NCBI GenBank assembly: GCA_948567375.1
Contig: OX419757.1
Span: 40,052,001 to 40,116,000 of the forward strand
Direction of reading: 5' to 3'
From: Lunularia cruciata
Lineage: Eukaryota > Streptophyta > Marchantiopsida > Lunulariales > Lunulariaceae
DNA: 64,000 nucleotides
Shown here: positions 48,017 to 59,092 of the stretch, piece by piece
Numbering within the stretch: position 1 is the first letter of the stretch
Layout of the letters: each line of letters starts with the position of its first letter
Translations under genes and position numbers: made by a program
The notes under the pieces: model-generated
The model's input: the letters and a program-made list of their open reading frames with translations, nothing else
Told to the model about the DNA's origin: nothing
Database searches by the model: none

Positions 48017-49714
48017 AAGGGTTCTGAACTATATACAAATTTACATGTCATTTTTCTTTGATTAAGAGTAATCATGACCCAAATCTTTTGTCTATAATAA
48101 GCTTTTCCAATTGTTCAAAATTTTAATTAAAAATATCTTTAATAAATATAATAATTGTATAAATATCCATAAATAATTTATGGAATTTTACAAGTTCTTG
48201 TAAAATTCTTGTAAAATTCTTGTAAAATCTGCATATGAAACCTCCTATTGCATGTGTCAACCAATTATAAAGCAATCGGGAAAGCCCCACTAGAAACTTG
48301 TAAGTGTTAAAAATACTAGCGTCAACCTGCTTGTTTGTCATGTTTCCTCATACCTTCTTAGGTGTTATATATTATCTCTAAATGAACACAAGCCTTATAG
48401 TTTATAGTGAGGAGAGCTTTTGGATGAAAAGTTATCATGCATAATTGACCGAGAGAACACTTGTAACCTTGTCAATTGGTTATAAATACAGCCATAATTG
48501 ATATTGGAAGGAGGACATGAGACTTAGTAGGTTTTAAGAATCATGGAAAGAGATCACATAATTCTCTTTTATACCCACATCAATAATTTGGAGCGACTTG
48601 AAGTATGAGGATATATTGCAGTCCTAAACCTCGGGAATGTGATTCTGAGTAAAGGTAAGGCAAGAAAGCTAAGAAGGATGGGAAGACCCATCAAGCCTAG
48701 TAAGGATAGAATGTATGAGGTAATATGCGGCTAAGCTTTCATGACTTTGAGTTGATCTTTTGCTCTATTGCCTGAAACTTATTATATCATTTGTGAAGAT
48801 TATCATGTGTATATATATTGCTACATAAAATGCACTATATTCAACATCATATACTATAGAAGAATAATTTATATGAGAAATCACACACACTCTAAAGTAC
48901 CACAATAGCAAGGAATCATAAATCAGAACTCACATTGTATAGACTTTGCCAACGGGCACTGATTTCATTCATCAAGCTAAATCCCCTCTAGCACTCTAGC
49001 ATGACTCTAAATTGTACTTGCAAACTTTGTTCACCATAGCCAAGGGCTTGAAAGCTCAACAAAAAGTGAGCTTTTGGAGTTCTCCTTTGAGATGTACTTC
49101 TCTTTGGGAGTGCAAGGAGTCCAACACTAATGGTATACCTAATGGCACATGCAATAGATGGTGCAAAAAATGGTTCTAATATTGCACAAAAAAACCCTAA
49201 TGTAATAGATGGTCATCATTAAGTAGTCTATTTGTATCTATTGATACAAATGTGACTTCCAAGATACTCACTCCAATGTCCTAGCAAACTAGCAAATGTC
49301 ATGACAATTGTCATACATATATACGTTACTACATATCATACATTCATATCAACATCATACACACTATAGAAGAACAATCATGTAGGAAGTAATACAAAAA
49401 CTCTAAAGTGCAACAATCACCCATTTTAATTAGCGGTTAGGTCACTCTAACTCCATATAGCAATCTATTACAAGTATATAATATGGCTTATGGTGTACAA
49501 AGATCAAGAGGTAAAGTGCTGTCATGCCTCATCATTAATCAATTGTAATCTTTACCACCTAAGAAGTGAACGAGCAAAGATGTCCAAAACATGGAGGACA
49601 CAACCTATGCCCTTGAGGAACCTGCATGAAGGGAGAGGTCATGTTGTATGCTATCCTCTTGAATAGCTATCACACACCAAAATAGCGGCAACTCCACCAA
49701 TTAAGCCACAAAAC
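48017..49714. other. AT-rich spacer with motif copy C
   Basis: No gene recognised. A short tandem TTCTTGTAAAA is at about 48194-48226. Motif copy C lies at 48650-48731. Confidence 0.4.
48650..48731 (+). repeat. Dispersed conserved motif, copy C
   Basis: AAGGATGGGAAGACCC-ATCAAGCC is intact; the GGCGACCGCGTAG block is not. Read as protein it is open (RRMGRPIKPSKDR), which might reflect a coding origin, but the other copies are interrupted. Confidence 0.55.
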
Positions 49715-50871
49715 TTACATTACAAGCTTACCAATCAATTGCAAAGCTTGGGTACATTGTGTCATTGATGTTGGGGGGAGGCATGATGCATAATTGTGCA
49801 CATGATCCTTCCAAACAAGAACATCATGTCCTTCTAGCATAAGGACTCCAAAAGGCAAAACCTTGCACCTTCTCAAGATAGTGGAACCTATAGTCACATC
49901 AAGATTGTAAATGCAGTCATGCTTATGTATATACATAATATCTAGATGAACCAATGGATTGAGGTTCTATAGTCTTCCCTTCAAATAGTGACAACATAAG
50001 GTATCCTTATGTTTGCAAAGTTCTCAAAGGTGCCCCAAAATTGCTTGATTTCTTTAAGTGCCAAGTGTGCATAAAAGAAAACTTCACAAGAGCATGTTGG
50101 GTCCCCAAAAAATAATAGCTTTGAAAGCTACTATGAATACTGGTCAAAAATCAATATCACTTTATGAAAGATCTATGCTTGTTGAGAACATGTACTCACC
50201 CAAACATTTGGATCATCTAAGTCCAAAACTACAATAACATTGCAATTAATCATAATAAGTAGATCTAGATCTTATCCATATAGTAAGAAGTAGGGAGAGA
50301 ATGATGATTTTGGCTAAACCAATAGCACACAGCTAACCAAGGTAATTAGAGATCCCAATCTCCCAAGAACTTTGTATCTTGATCAATCAAGACCTTGGTT
50401 GGTGCACCAAAAAAAATAAGAATGCAATCTAAGAACAAATAAGATGAAATTTCATTAAACATATTAGGAAGTACCACCAACTCAATCCACTTGGAGAAGT
50501 GCTACACCATAACCAAAGACATGGATGATGTTTCACAATCAATAATAAAGGTCCAACAAAGTCCAAACTCCAATAATATATGTCTAATCCCATGATATGT
50601 AACGGATGTAGGAGCATTGAATGATGTCAAATTGGTCACAAACCATACATTTGGCAAGCAGCTATTGTATATGAATTTGTATACCATGCTGCCAATAATA
50701 ATTGTGAAGAAAGCTATATGTTTGCTTCATTCCAAAATGTTCTAACTCCTCATAAGCATGAGGAGTTAGAACATAGCATACTAATTGTGAGCTTTGAGAT
50801 GAAAGGAGTACTACTTGCACTCTACCATCTTTCCGTACCCAAAAAATATATTTGCCTTCCAATTTGAACAA
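49715..50871 (-). pseudogene. Ty3/gypsy integrase remnant
   Basis: Minus-strand segments from 50871 downward show a zinc-binding start, H-x5-H (HAYEELEHFGMKQTYSFL) followed past a stop by CMVC, thus H2C2. The start of the catalytic core follows (MGLDIYYWSLDFVGPL), with frameshifts near 50617-50687. A further minus-strand frame at 49715-49954 could be the C-terminal part of pol but is not recognised. It lies opposite in strand to the RT-RNase H at 51180-52210. Confidence 0.75.
50738..50773. repeat. Perfect 16-bp palindrome, 4-nt loop
   Basis: 50738-50753 (TGTTCTAACTCCTCAT) and 50758-50773 are exact reverse complements around AAGC, inside the integrase remnant. The 50758-50773 arm encodes the conserved EELEH, so the other arm may be a copy of it. 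Confidence 0.95.
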
Positions 50872-51179
50872 CCTAGCTCAATGAAGGACAGGATCTTTCT
50901 CCTTGGCACTGAATGTGCCATTCACTCATACTAATGCAAAGATAGTCCATCACCAAGATATAATCATGAATGTCTCATTGATCTATACCAATATCTCCAC
51001 TCTCTAGATAAGAAACCTCAACAAGTCCTCCTATATATATAAGGGAATTTGCATTCAAATTGAGCTAATTAGTGATACACCAAAATTTTGACATCCTTAT
51101 AGAAATAGTGATATAGAGAGAGCTTTGATTCAAAGCAAGAGTCAATTGATACAATTGAGCATGCAAACTTCTTTAGTAT

Positions 51180-52210
51180 TATGGATCTTTGAGCAAGATA
51201 TTTGATCAAGGAGGAGGACAAGGTCAAGATAGCATTTTGGAGGATTGATCCTTATGGTAAGGATGTATTTGCAGTTCTTACCATTTGGGTTAAAGAATTT
51301 TCTTGCTGAATTCTAAAGAATCATGAGCAAGATACTAGTAGCATAATTGGATTTTAATCAATGCTTTAGTGATGATATTTTGGTCTACAATGCTACCATG
51401 TAAAGAACATGATAATTTTGTTTTGGAGGTGTCTGGAAAGCTTGAAATCTCATTTACTTGAATTACATATTGAGATATGCAAATTCTTCCAAGGATAGGT
51501 TGAGTATTTGGTATAGGTCATATAATCTATCTTGGTAGACTTTGTGTTCAATAGATCAAGTTTGAGACTATTGCATGTATTTCTTAACCTATAGATGTGA
51601 GTAAGGTGAGGTGTGAATATCCCTTAGATTGGAAAACTTTTATTGTTTATATGTTATAGGATTTCTTGCAATTGCTAAGGCCTTGATTGATGAAGTTGAC
51701 CAATCTTACACATAAGTTGTGTTTGAGAGATAAGCTAAGAAGAACTTTTATAGAGCTCAAGGAGAAGTTGATATACTCTCCTAGATCAATCAGAGGATGT
51801 ATGTTCTAGGTTCATACTGATTGGAGTATTTTGGAGTTTGGAACAATGCTCACCCAACAAGATGATGAGGAGAAGAAGTATGTGGTGTCTTATGCTAGTT
51901 GCTCCAACAATTCAATGGAGGCAAAATATTGTTCATATGAGGAGGATTGTTTAGCAATAGTGTGTGCAGTAACAGCTATGTTTTTATGCTACTTGTTGTT
52001 GGCAACTATGTTTTTATGTTACTTTTTTGGGAACCCCTTTGCTCTCTTAATTGATCAACAACCACTAAAGTGGTTGATGGAGTACAACAAGCATTCAAGG
52101 AAACTTGCATGATGGGCTCTAATTTTACAAGAGTATGATTACATAATTGTTCACAAACCTAGAGTGGTGAACCATGATTTAAGTAGGTTGAGCATAACTC
52201 ATGCTCTAGC
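51180..52210 (+). pseudogene. Ty3/gypsy reverse transcriptase and RNase H remnant
   Basis: A degraded RT has a catalytic SDDILVYN box near 51368-51392. RNase H follows, open from 51831 to 52112, with LTQQDDEEKKYVVSYAS, MEAKYCSYEEDCLAIV and LIDQQPLKWLME, then a frameshifted EYDYIIVHKP-like end near 52130-52165. The RNase H type differs from the chromovirus at 1-4551. No integrase follows on this strand; the nearest is inverted upstream. Confidence 0.8.
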
Positions 52211-52215
52211 CAACA

Positions 52216-52256
52216 TGATCAAATAAGAGCACATCTAATGTGCTCTTATTTGATCA
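52216..52256. repeat. Perfect 19-bp palindrome, 3-nt loop
   Basis: 52216-52234 (TGATCAAATAAGAGCACAT) and 52238-52256 are exact reverse complements around CTA, directly after the RNase H remnant. Confidence 0.95.
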
Positions 52257-53355
52257 TACACCAAAAACATTCTCAAATCCTACTATGAGAAAAACATTAG
52301 ATGTGCAAATGTAGTGACAAAAGTGGTTCAGATCAAACACAATAGTGTGCATCCAAAACCTTGGTGATAGCTTGGTGATTCCACTACAATACACTCTATA
52401 TAGTTTTAAAAAGCAAAGCGTAGAAGTAGAACTCTTACTATCTTGGTAATCTAAGCAATCTTGGTAAAAGTGAAACTGTAATTCCTATTTTGCATTTTGC
52501 GCTATAGATTTAGTTTGGAAGTATGATATTAGTCAAGGTAGCAAGTAAAGGGATTAACTAAGTTACCCGGGGAGAATCCAGAATGTGAAACTGCACCGAA
52601 ACAGTCACGTAGATGTTTTCAACATCAACAGTTCTCTGTTGATGAACGGAATAAAAAAATCAATTACATGGTATCATTGAAAACTGTATGGAAATTGCTA
52701 TGAGCTCCCTCCGAAACATCTAAAAATATTTAGAAGATATAGCAATATTCTAACCAAATTGGATTTTATTAATTCTAAGGGTTTTACACAGGTCTCATTA
52801 CTTATAGTTACTTAGTTTTCTCAAGTTCTCCACAAGCGCCATATTGATATTATCCAGACGACCAATTATTCTGCACACTTCATAAGTCGAAGTGGTGGGA
52901 GATGATATACAATACACATAATGTGAGTCAGATCATCTCTACATACTCATGTCAATTTTATAAAAGGTTGTCTTTATGACACAACTAGAAGTTTTTCTTG
53001 AAGATGGGGGTTTGAAATGCCTGGCCCAATACCATCAACTTCAGAATTGATCGACAATAATATTTGACCTTATCACGGCAACAAGCTTCTCGTACCTTTA
53101 ATTTGGACGTATTAACATTCTTAGTGTCACTATCTTTCCATGATACCTTGAAGCGTTAGCTGAGTTGGATTAAATTAATACTTCCCTTTCGCTCCAAACG
53201 CAGAGCATTATTTAGGTAGTACAGGTGAAGCCCGAAAGACTCGATCAAAAAGACGTACTAGAGTGCGACTTCTAGAATTTCCGTTGTTTAATTGACAAAT
53301 GTGGTTTCGCATAGCGTAAGGGACTACTTTGATTGCAATTTGCTTTCTTATCCAA
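52257..53355. other. Spacer, nothing recognised
   Basis: Composition rises in GC toward the second gene island. No feature found. Confidence 0.35.
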
Positions 53356-53440
53356 AGAAAAGGCGACCGCGTAGGATAACAAGAAGGATGGAAGACCCCA
53401 TCAAGCCTTAAAGATAAAGACATAAGAGGTCAAATGGGGC
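53356..53440 (+). repeat. Dispersed conserved motif, copy D
   Basis: GGCGACCGCGTAG followed by AAGGATGG-AAGACCCCATCAAGCC, about 0.9 kb upstream of the fucosyltransferase start. Copy E lies inverted downstream of that gene. Confidence 0.7.
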
Positions 53441-54114
53441 TACTTCCCAATAGAATGGGTAACAGGTTCTCATAGCAGAGAGGAGGTTGTTTCGTTTGCA
53501 ACTTGTTATAAAAATATCTGTATTTCTTAGACCCTCTAAGCCAAACTATGTGAGACAATAGTTATCTTGACCTACGTGAAACACGTGTCAGTTACAGTGA
53601 CAGGGCAAGGTCTCGGTCTTGAACGGGATCGGCCATCCCGTCAGTAATACGTACACGACGAGGGCGGCAGTACACAAGGCAATTACGCCCAAGTCGACCT
53701 CAAGAGTCAAGAAGGTATGAACTTATGATGACAGTAACGAATTAACTCGAGGATTCTCATGCTACTCGGCTACTGTATGGCATATGCTGGGGGCCAAGTA
53801 GAGGCATTCACATCCAGAAATTACAGGATTTGCTGCGTTATTTGAACGGCTGCGGCGCGGCAGAACTTGGATGTCAGTAAACATCCAAGTTGGAGAAGTT
53901 TGATGCTTAATGGAGATGCATGACCGTGGAATACGGCGAGAATGTGGTGAATCGTCCTGCTCTGCTTCAGTCAGATCAGTAGTTCCCGTAGCGGTTTTGT
54001 GCAACATTTTCAGAGTTTAGCTGCAACGAGTCAACTATCACGGAGTTCTGGAAAGATTCCAAACACGTACTACTGGGTATCTCACACAATTGTGTTTGGG
54101 AAGCGGAAGAGTTC

Positions 54115-54252
54115 ATGGCGGAAGGTTCATTTGTGTTAGATGAGAGTCCGGAGTTGATTCTCCTGCGGCGAAACACATTCGGAAATTTCCGCGTAGAGCT
54201 GAAGCGAGTTGTAGTCTGGGGAGGATGCCAATTTTCCAAGGAAAACGTGTAA
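54115..54252 (+). other. Upstream open frame in the leader of the fucosyltransferase
   Basis: A 45-codon frame from ATG (54115) to TAA (54250-54252), in the same phase as the main coding region. A 36-nt stretch with GT...AG ends (54249-54284; GTAAGG start, TTGATTGCAG end) spans the stops and would join both frames if removed. Plant introns are normally about twice as long or more, so a translated upstream frame or chance is more likely. Confidence 0.35.
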
Positions 54253-54321
54253 GGTGGATAATAATGGTTTTTGGTTGATTGCAGTTTATCAGTTTACAGG
54301 GGAGTGCAGGAGAAAATTGGC

Positions 54322-56067
54322 ATGGACCTTCCAAGATCAAGAAGGATTTCCCAGTCGCCGCTAGGTCGGCGGACAGGCTTTGGCACCCCTCACATGATCG
54401 TGACAGACGAGAAGAGAACCAGGGTACCTCTGCTGTTAGCGTGTGTATTCGTCGTGGCAATAGTAGGATCGCTACTATTTTCCAATTTTCTTCCCTTCAA
54501 TCGTAAGAGTCAATGTGAGACACGACTATGTGAGACTGATTCGAGTATACTTTCAGATCAAAGTTCTGATGATAAACAGAATCCCTCTACTAAAGCCGAA
54601 GTTGTACGGGCCACATCAGGTGAACCAGATTCGGACACGACCTTTGGGGGGCTCCTTGCTGCTCTTTCTGAGTTTGAGCCTGATACTTGCGCAAGTCGAG
54701 GACATCACCATCATAAGCATTCCAGGTATAAACCTTCCAAGGAGCTTATCCGACGACTTCGACAGTATGAGGTCCAGCATCGGGAATGCGGTGGCAAAGC
54801 AAAAGATTTCGATCAGCAGAAGCAGCGACAGGGTACTCAGGAATCCGGGGTCGCCGACGATGACTGCCGCTATGTGGTATGGATAGCTTACAGTGGTCTA
54901 GGGAACAGACTTACAACACTCGTTTCAGTCTTCCTATACGCTCTACTCACCAATCGAACCCTTTTAGTAGACAGACGTACCGACATGAACAAGCTGTTTT
55001 GTGAGCCAATTTCACACACTTCTTGGCTTGCCCCTTCTGAGATCACCGCGGAATGGCTTCGAAGCTTGAATGAATCCTCGCCGCAACGATTCGGCCACGG
55101 GTCTTCAGACGCCAGGGATGACTCCTTTGGAACGAGATTTACTTACATTCATCTCACTCACACTTCCGATGAGAAGGATCAAGTATTTTTCTGCGACTCA
55201 GGGCAAGAACAATTGAACGTGGAACGCTGGCTTTTTGTCAAATCGAACATCTATTTCGTCCCTGGACTGTTTTTTGTTTCCAAGTTCCAATCCGACTTGC
55301 AAGATCTATTTCCTGAAAAAGAGGCAATCTTCCACTTGTTGGGGAGATATCTTTTTCATCCTTCAGATATGGTCTGGAGCTGGATTACGCGCTTCCACGG
55401 TGCATACCTTGCGGACCACGAACAGCAGGTGGGGATTCAAATTCGAACTTTCAATGATACGCCGTTGCCCAACTTTTGGGAGCAATTGCAAGAATGCATT
55501 CGTAACCATAACCTTCTGCCGAATGTTGTTCCCGATCCCATCAAGACCACGGCATCGAAGAAACTTCAGCTGCGGGACCTACAAACTCCGAACAAGGTGA
55601 CATCCGTTTTAGTGACCTCCCTGCAGCCATACTATTATGAAAAGCTTCGAGATTTTTATCTTTCCGGACCTGCAGATGATGGTCATTATGTGGCAATTCA
55701 TCAACCTAGTCATGAAGGGTGGCAGCAAACCGATACATTCAATCATGACCTGAAAGCATGGGCAGACATTTATCTTCTCTCATTCAGTGATGTACTGATA
55801 ACGAGTGGCTGGTCAACTTTTGGTTACTCCGCCCAAGCTCTAGCTGGGATCAGACCTTGGATTCTACTGAGGTCTATAGATGGCAAGATTCCCAAACCCT
55901 CGTGTGTTCGAGCGAAGTCAATAGAACCTTGTTTTCACACGCCTCCTTTGCTCAGGTGTCAAATCCCGTACGGTGCTAATCCTGCCACCGTCTTGCCTTA
56001 TGTTCAAGCCTGCGAAGACGTGTCATGGGGTATTAAACTGATCGCTGGACCTGCTTCCCAAGAGTAG
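54322..56067 (+). CDS. Plant alpha-1,2-fucosyltransferase (GT37, xyloglucan/AGP type)
   Basis: 581 residues in one exon, starting at the first in-frame ATG (54322) after the stops; the frame is open upstream to 54271 without an ATG. It is a type II membrane protein: a 34-residue cytosolic tail, one transmembrane segment at about 35-58 (VPLLLACVFVVAIVGSLLF), a luminal stem with a His-rich HHHHKH (128-133), then the catalytic domain. Family motifs: YSGLGNRLTTLVSVFLYALL (190-209), VGIQIRTFND (370-379, the nucleotide-sugar motif region) and SGWSTFGYSAQALAGIRPWI (495-514). N-glycosylation sequons lie at about 211, 250 and 378. Enzymes of this family add fucose from GDP-fucose to galactose on xyloglucan or arabinogalactan proteins in the Golgi; the acceptor cannot be told here. 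The length is close to known members (about 500-600). Confidence 0.93.
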   Translation: MDLPRSRRISQSPLGRRTGFGTPHMIVTDEKRTRVPLLLACVFVVAIVGSLLFSNFLPFNRKSQCETRLCETDSSILSDQSSDDKQNPSTKAEVVRATSGEPDSDTTFGGLLAALSEFEPDTCASRGHHHHKHSRYKPSKELIRRLRQYEVQHRECGGKAKDFDQQKQRQGTQESGVADDDCRYVVWIAYSGLGNRLTTLVSVFLYALLTNRTLLVDRRTDMNKLFCEPISHTSWLAPSEITAEWLRSLNESSPQRFGHGSSDARDDSFGTRFTYIHLTHTSDEKDQVFFCDSGQEQLNVERWLFVKSNIYFVPGLFFVSKFQSDLQDLFPEKEAIFHLLGRYLFHPSDMVWSWITRFHGAYLADHEQQVGIQIRTFNDTPLPNFWEQLQECIRNHNLLPNVVPDPIKTTASKKLQLRDLQTPNKVTSVLVTSLQPYYYEKLRDFYLSGPADDGHYVAIHQPSHEGWQQTDTFNHDLKAWADIYLLSFSDVLITSGWSTFGYSAQALAGIRPWILLRSIDGKIPKPSCVRAKSIEPCFHTPPLLRCQIPYGANPATVLPYVQACEDVSWGIKLIAGPASQE

Positions 56068-56270
56068 GACCTCTGATTACAAATTTACACGCAGATCAGA
56101 TCATTGACCTCTGAACGGTCTTGCATGTTGTTATTCTATGTGTTGAGCTGTTATGTCTGCCCATGAGCTGTTTGAATAGCAGGTTTGTGGAGCACATGAA
56201 GATCAGATTCAAGCTATGGAATCTAACTGCAGGACGAGATATGGAATCTAATTGCACCGTCTTGCCTGAT

Positions 56271-56306
56271 GTTTCGAGAGATGTCACGTGTGACAACTCT
56301 CGAAAC
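56271..56306. repeat. 17-bp palindrome, 2-nt loop, in the 3' flank of the fucosyltransferase
   Basis: 56271-56287 and 56290-56306 pair with one mismatch around GT, centred on TGTCACGTGTGACA. It is 204 bp after the stop codon, so it is probably within the 3' untranslated region. Confidence 0.9.
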
Positions 56307-56635
56307 TATTCGTAGGAAAGGCCTTCTTTTTGGGATTCGGATGTGGAGATTTTTGTTCGGGACCTACAAGCAGACGTGCCGTAATGCTATCGCACGACCA
56401 AGTCAACGTCGCACTCGTCTAACATCATAGTGGTGTACAGTCTGTGTTCACCAGTTTCTGGGAACTCGACAGTTGGGTCAGAAAGACATAGGTTCATTTT
56501 GTATGTATTGAACAAGCTGTCATAGAACGCATATCAAATGATTCTCACAAAATACAGCTTTCTGACGCAGCAACCAGTTTCTGTGCAAATGGTAACCTGG
56601 ACCAAATTTAGAGACAAATTTAGACCCTTGTACGG

Positions 56636-56697
56636 CCTGATAGGGTCTTCCCATCCTTTGTGTTTTCTACGCGGTCGCCGTTTTCTCGACCAAATTT
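56636..56697 (-). repeat. Dispersed conserved motif, copy E
   Basis: On the minus strand it reads GGCGACCGCGTAG, 8 nt, then AAGGATGGGAAGACCCTATC. It faces copy D across the fucosyltransferase gene. Flanks beyond the motif do not match those of D. Confidence 0.7.
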
Positions 56698-57162
56698 AGT
56701 GGGAAAGCCGTCATGCATCACGCAGGCAACGGAGTCCGCTCTCGAGTATGCCTCGGTTCCGGGCTGAAAATTGCACTAATCGAGCGCTTGGACTTTTCTA
56801 AATTTCTCTAACGTAAAGGGCAATCTTTCAAAGGTTTTAACTCTCATAAGTACGAAAATATCAGGAATAAACTTCAGAATTTCAAATTTAGTTTCTTGTA
56901 GTTTTCGAAATCCATAAGCATACTGCCTAGAGGAGTTCAAATGGAAACTACCACGAGTCAAATATCAACAAGACAATATCAATATAGATACAAATCGTCT
57001 CAAATCGTAGCTCGTAATCCAAATGGACTATGAACTAAATTTCTAATGGAGTAGTCCTAACGGCCACCAAATGCTTGCACAAAGCACTTGTACTCGATCC
57101 AAACAGCTTCGTAAAATGTTTCCTCTGCCACAATCCGCGCGAGAGGATGCTCATAAAATATC

Positions 57163-57200
57163 CAAAGGTGTCAAAACCAGCTCTGGTTTTGACACCTTTG
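57163..57200. repeat. Perfect 18-bp palindrome, 2-nt loop
   Basis: 57163-57180 (CAAAGGTGTCAAAACCAG) and 57183-57200 are exact reverse complements around CT. Confidence 0.95.
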
Positions 57201-57689
57201 AACGGGAAATTCATGCGAAATGTGATAAGGATAATGTTCCACTTTCGGAAAATTATACTCATAAAATGGACTCAAGGGAACCTTTCGAAAGGTCACTACA
57301 CTCCCGAAGAATTGCACTCGTCGGTGTATTCTATTATTATGTGTCACCGAAGAGGAGTACTTATGCAGATGGGACAATAGCCCTGTTCTTGGAACTTCTT
57401 GCAAGTTGCACGTCGGCCAGTCTCCATTCCTTCACCTTATGAATTTGACCACACCCGAAATTTGGCACCAAGACTTAAACGATGGCCCAAGTGGGCCTGA
57501 AAGACTTAAAGATACCCCTTCATGCCACGTCGTTCCACATGCTCCATGTTGCTCATAGTTGACACTAACGTCAAAATGTTTCCTGTTCAAAGATTAGACA
57601 AACCCACTATACCCTGGTACTTGGAGATGAGAAGAAAATATTCTCAATACCTTAAAATATCGATGAGAACATAGGGTTGAACTTCGGGC

Positions 57690-57900
57690 GGGATTGGGTT
57701 CATCTCGTCCGAATCCTGGAAAATTCGGAAGCTCAACTTATGACGAAAGTTCGGCAGGGACTAGAAACTCAACTCGAAACCCCATCCGGACGAATTTCGG
57801 GCCGGATGGAGAGTTCAACTTCGAACCAATTTCAGACCGGACCAGGAGCCCGACCTGAAACCCAATTTGGAGTTCAAATTTCGAACCGAAATCTCCATCT
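57690..57900. repeat. Degenerate minisatellite-like tract
   Basis: Irregular units of about 40-60 bp rich in TTCGAACC, AATTTCGG and CCGGAC strings; three or four units can be traced. Divergence is high, so the period is uncertain. Confidence 0.45.
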
Positions 57901-58339
57901 GCTCTCCCAATTTTTTTAATGTGCTTATATTATCCTTTGATTTAACTTAATATATTGGTTTTCATGCTTTTCATGATTGTGAGACTTTCTTGTGCAAGGT
58001 TTGTGCTAATCTGGCTTGAACACTTCTTGTCAATCTTAAGAACTGGAAATGCTATTAAGGGAAATTGTAAGGCTCATAAAAAACGTTGGAGCTTCTGATG
58101 AAGAAGAAATTAGAGATGCTGAATCTTTCATATAATCCAAATCATGACGAGAGTAAGGAGGATTGGAGTGGGGATGAGAAGGAAAATGATGCAGGGTATC
58201 AGTGATTGGTAGTAGGAGGTGATAGATGAGGGTAAATATTTATGAACACAGAGTATTTCATACTATACAAAAAATTTGTGAATAAATTCTTCATAAAACT
58301 TGATCTTATGTCTTTTATATGAGTTGTCATATAAAGGGT

Positions 58340-58845
58340 ATGTATTGTTTCCGTCTATTAGTAGGTCTTACGAAAGATTATCATGTGCTTAGGAGCAAAA
58401 CAGAAAAGAGACCCGTGCATGGATCCAACGTGCCAGATCTCTTTATAAATTTGGCGATATTGAAAATGGAGCATATACAGCAAGAAGTTTAAATATTTGG
58501 GGTATAGTGGCTCTTGGTAGATTTTATCCTAATGAAAATGGGGTATGTATAACAACAGATACCAATACTTGAAAGATTAATGTTGGTTTCATTGTGCAAT
58601 TTACCAAGAGAGTATTCGAAGCAATTTCATGCCGTCTCAAATCAGTAGTAAAATGGATTGATAAAGAGGATACAGCAGCAAAATGCTCTAGGTATATAGG
58701 ACTACTGGATGGTTCCTTTTTCCTTTTAATGAAAAGATCTGCAATTGATGGGAAGACGTATTTTAGCCAGAAAGAATACTACAAAAGAAACATTATTTTT
58801 AAGCAATTTGTGACGATAAATGGAGAATTTTACACTTTGTAAGGA
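58340..58845 (+). pseudogene. PIF/Harbinger transposase remnant (DDE_Tnp_4 type)
   Basis: 58594-58842 is open and carries FTKRVFEAISCRLKSVVKW, then CSRYIGLLDGSFFLLMKR with the first catalytic Asp, and DGKTYFSQKEYYKRNI, followed by a strand ending GEFYTL. This matches the middle of Harbinger nuclease-family transposases. Upstream in the same frame, past stops, 58430-58560 reads RARSLYKFGDIENGAYTARS and GIVALGRFYP, the usual helical part before the nuclease. The second and third catalytic acids were not found downstream. It probably belongs with the minus-strand gene at 62080-63380, as two-gene Harbinger elements do. Confidence 0.75.
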
Positions 58846-58867
58846 GTCAGACATAACCATGAGCCTT

Positions 58868-59092
58868 ATAAGAATATCTTTGTGTTGTGTTGGAGCTCGT
58901 GCTTATCACTAGTTATGTGAGTGCAAGAATATTCAGGTCTTTTCCAGATGTGATCAATTTAAAGAAATCATCTCGGTGGCCCCATACCTTTGTAAGAATA
59001 TAGTTTGTGTTGCATTGGAGCTTGTACTTATCGTAAGTTATGTAAGTACAAGAATGCTCAGGTCTCATCATAATGTGACAAATTTGAAGAAA
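58868..59092. repeat. Two-copy duplication, about 122-bp period
   Basis: 58868-58970 and 58991-59092 share AAGAATAT, TTTGTGTTG, TTGGAGCT and TTATGT-AGT strings in order, just after the transposase remnant. Confidence 0.75.

Noticed and set aside
54271-54321. TTG-started 17-residue extension of the fucosyltransferase
   Set aside because: TTG is not a normal plant start; the ATG at 54322 gives a standard type II membrane topology.
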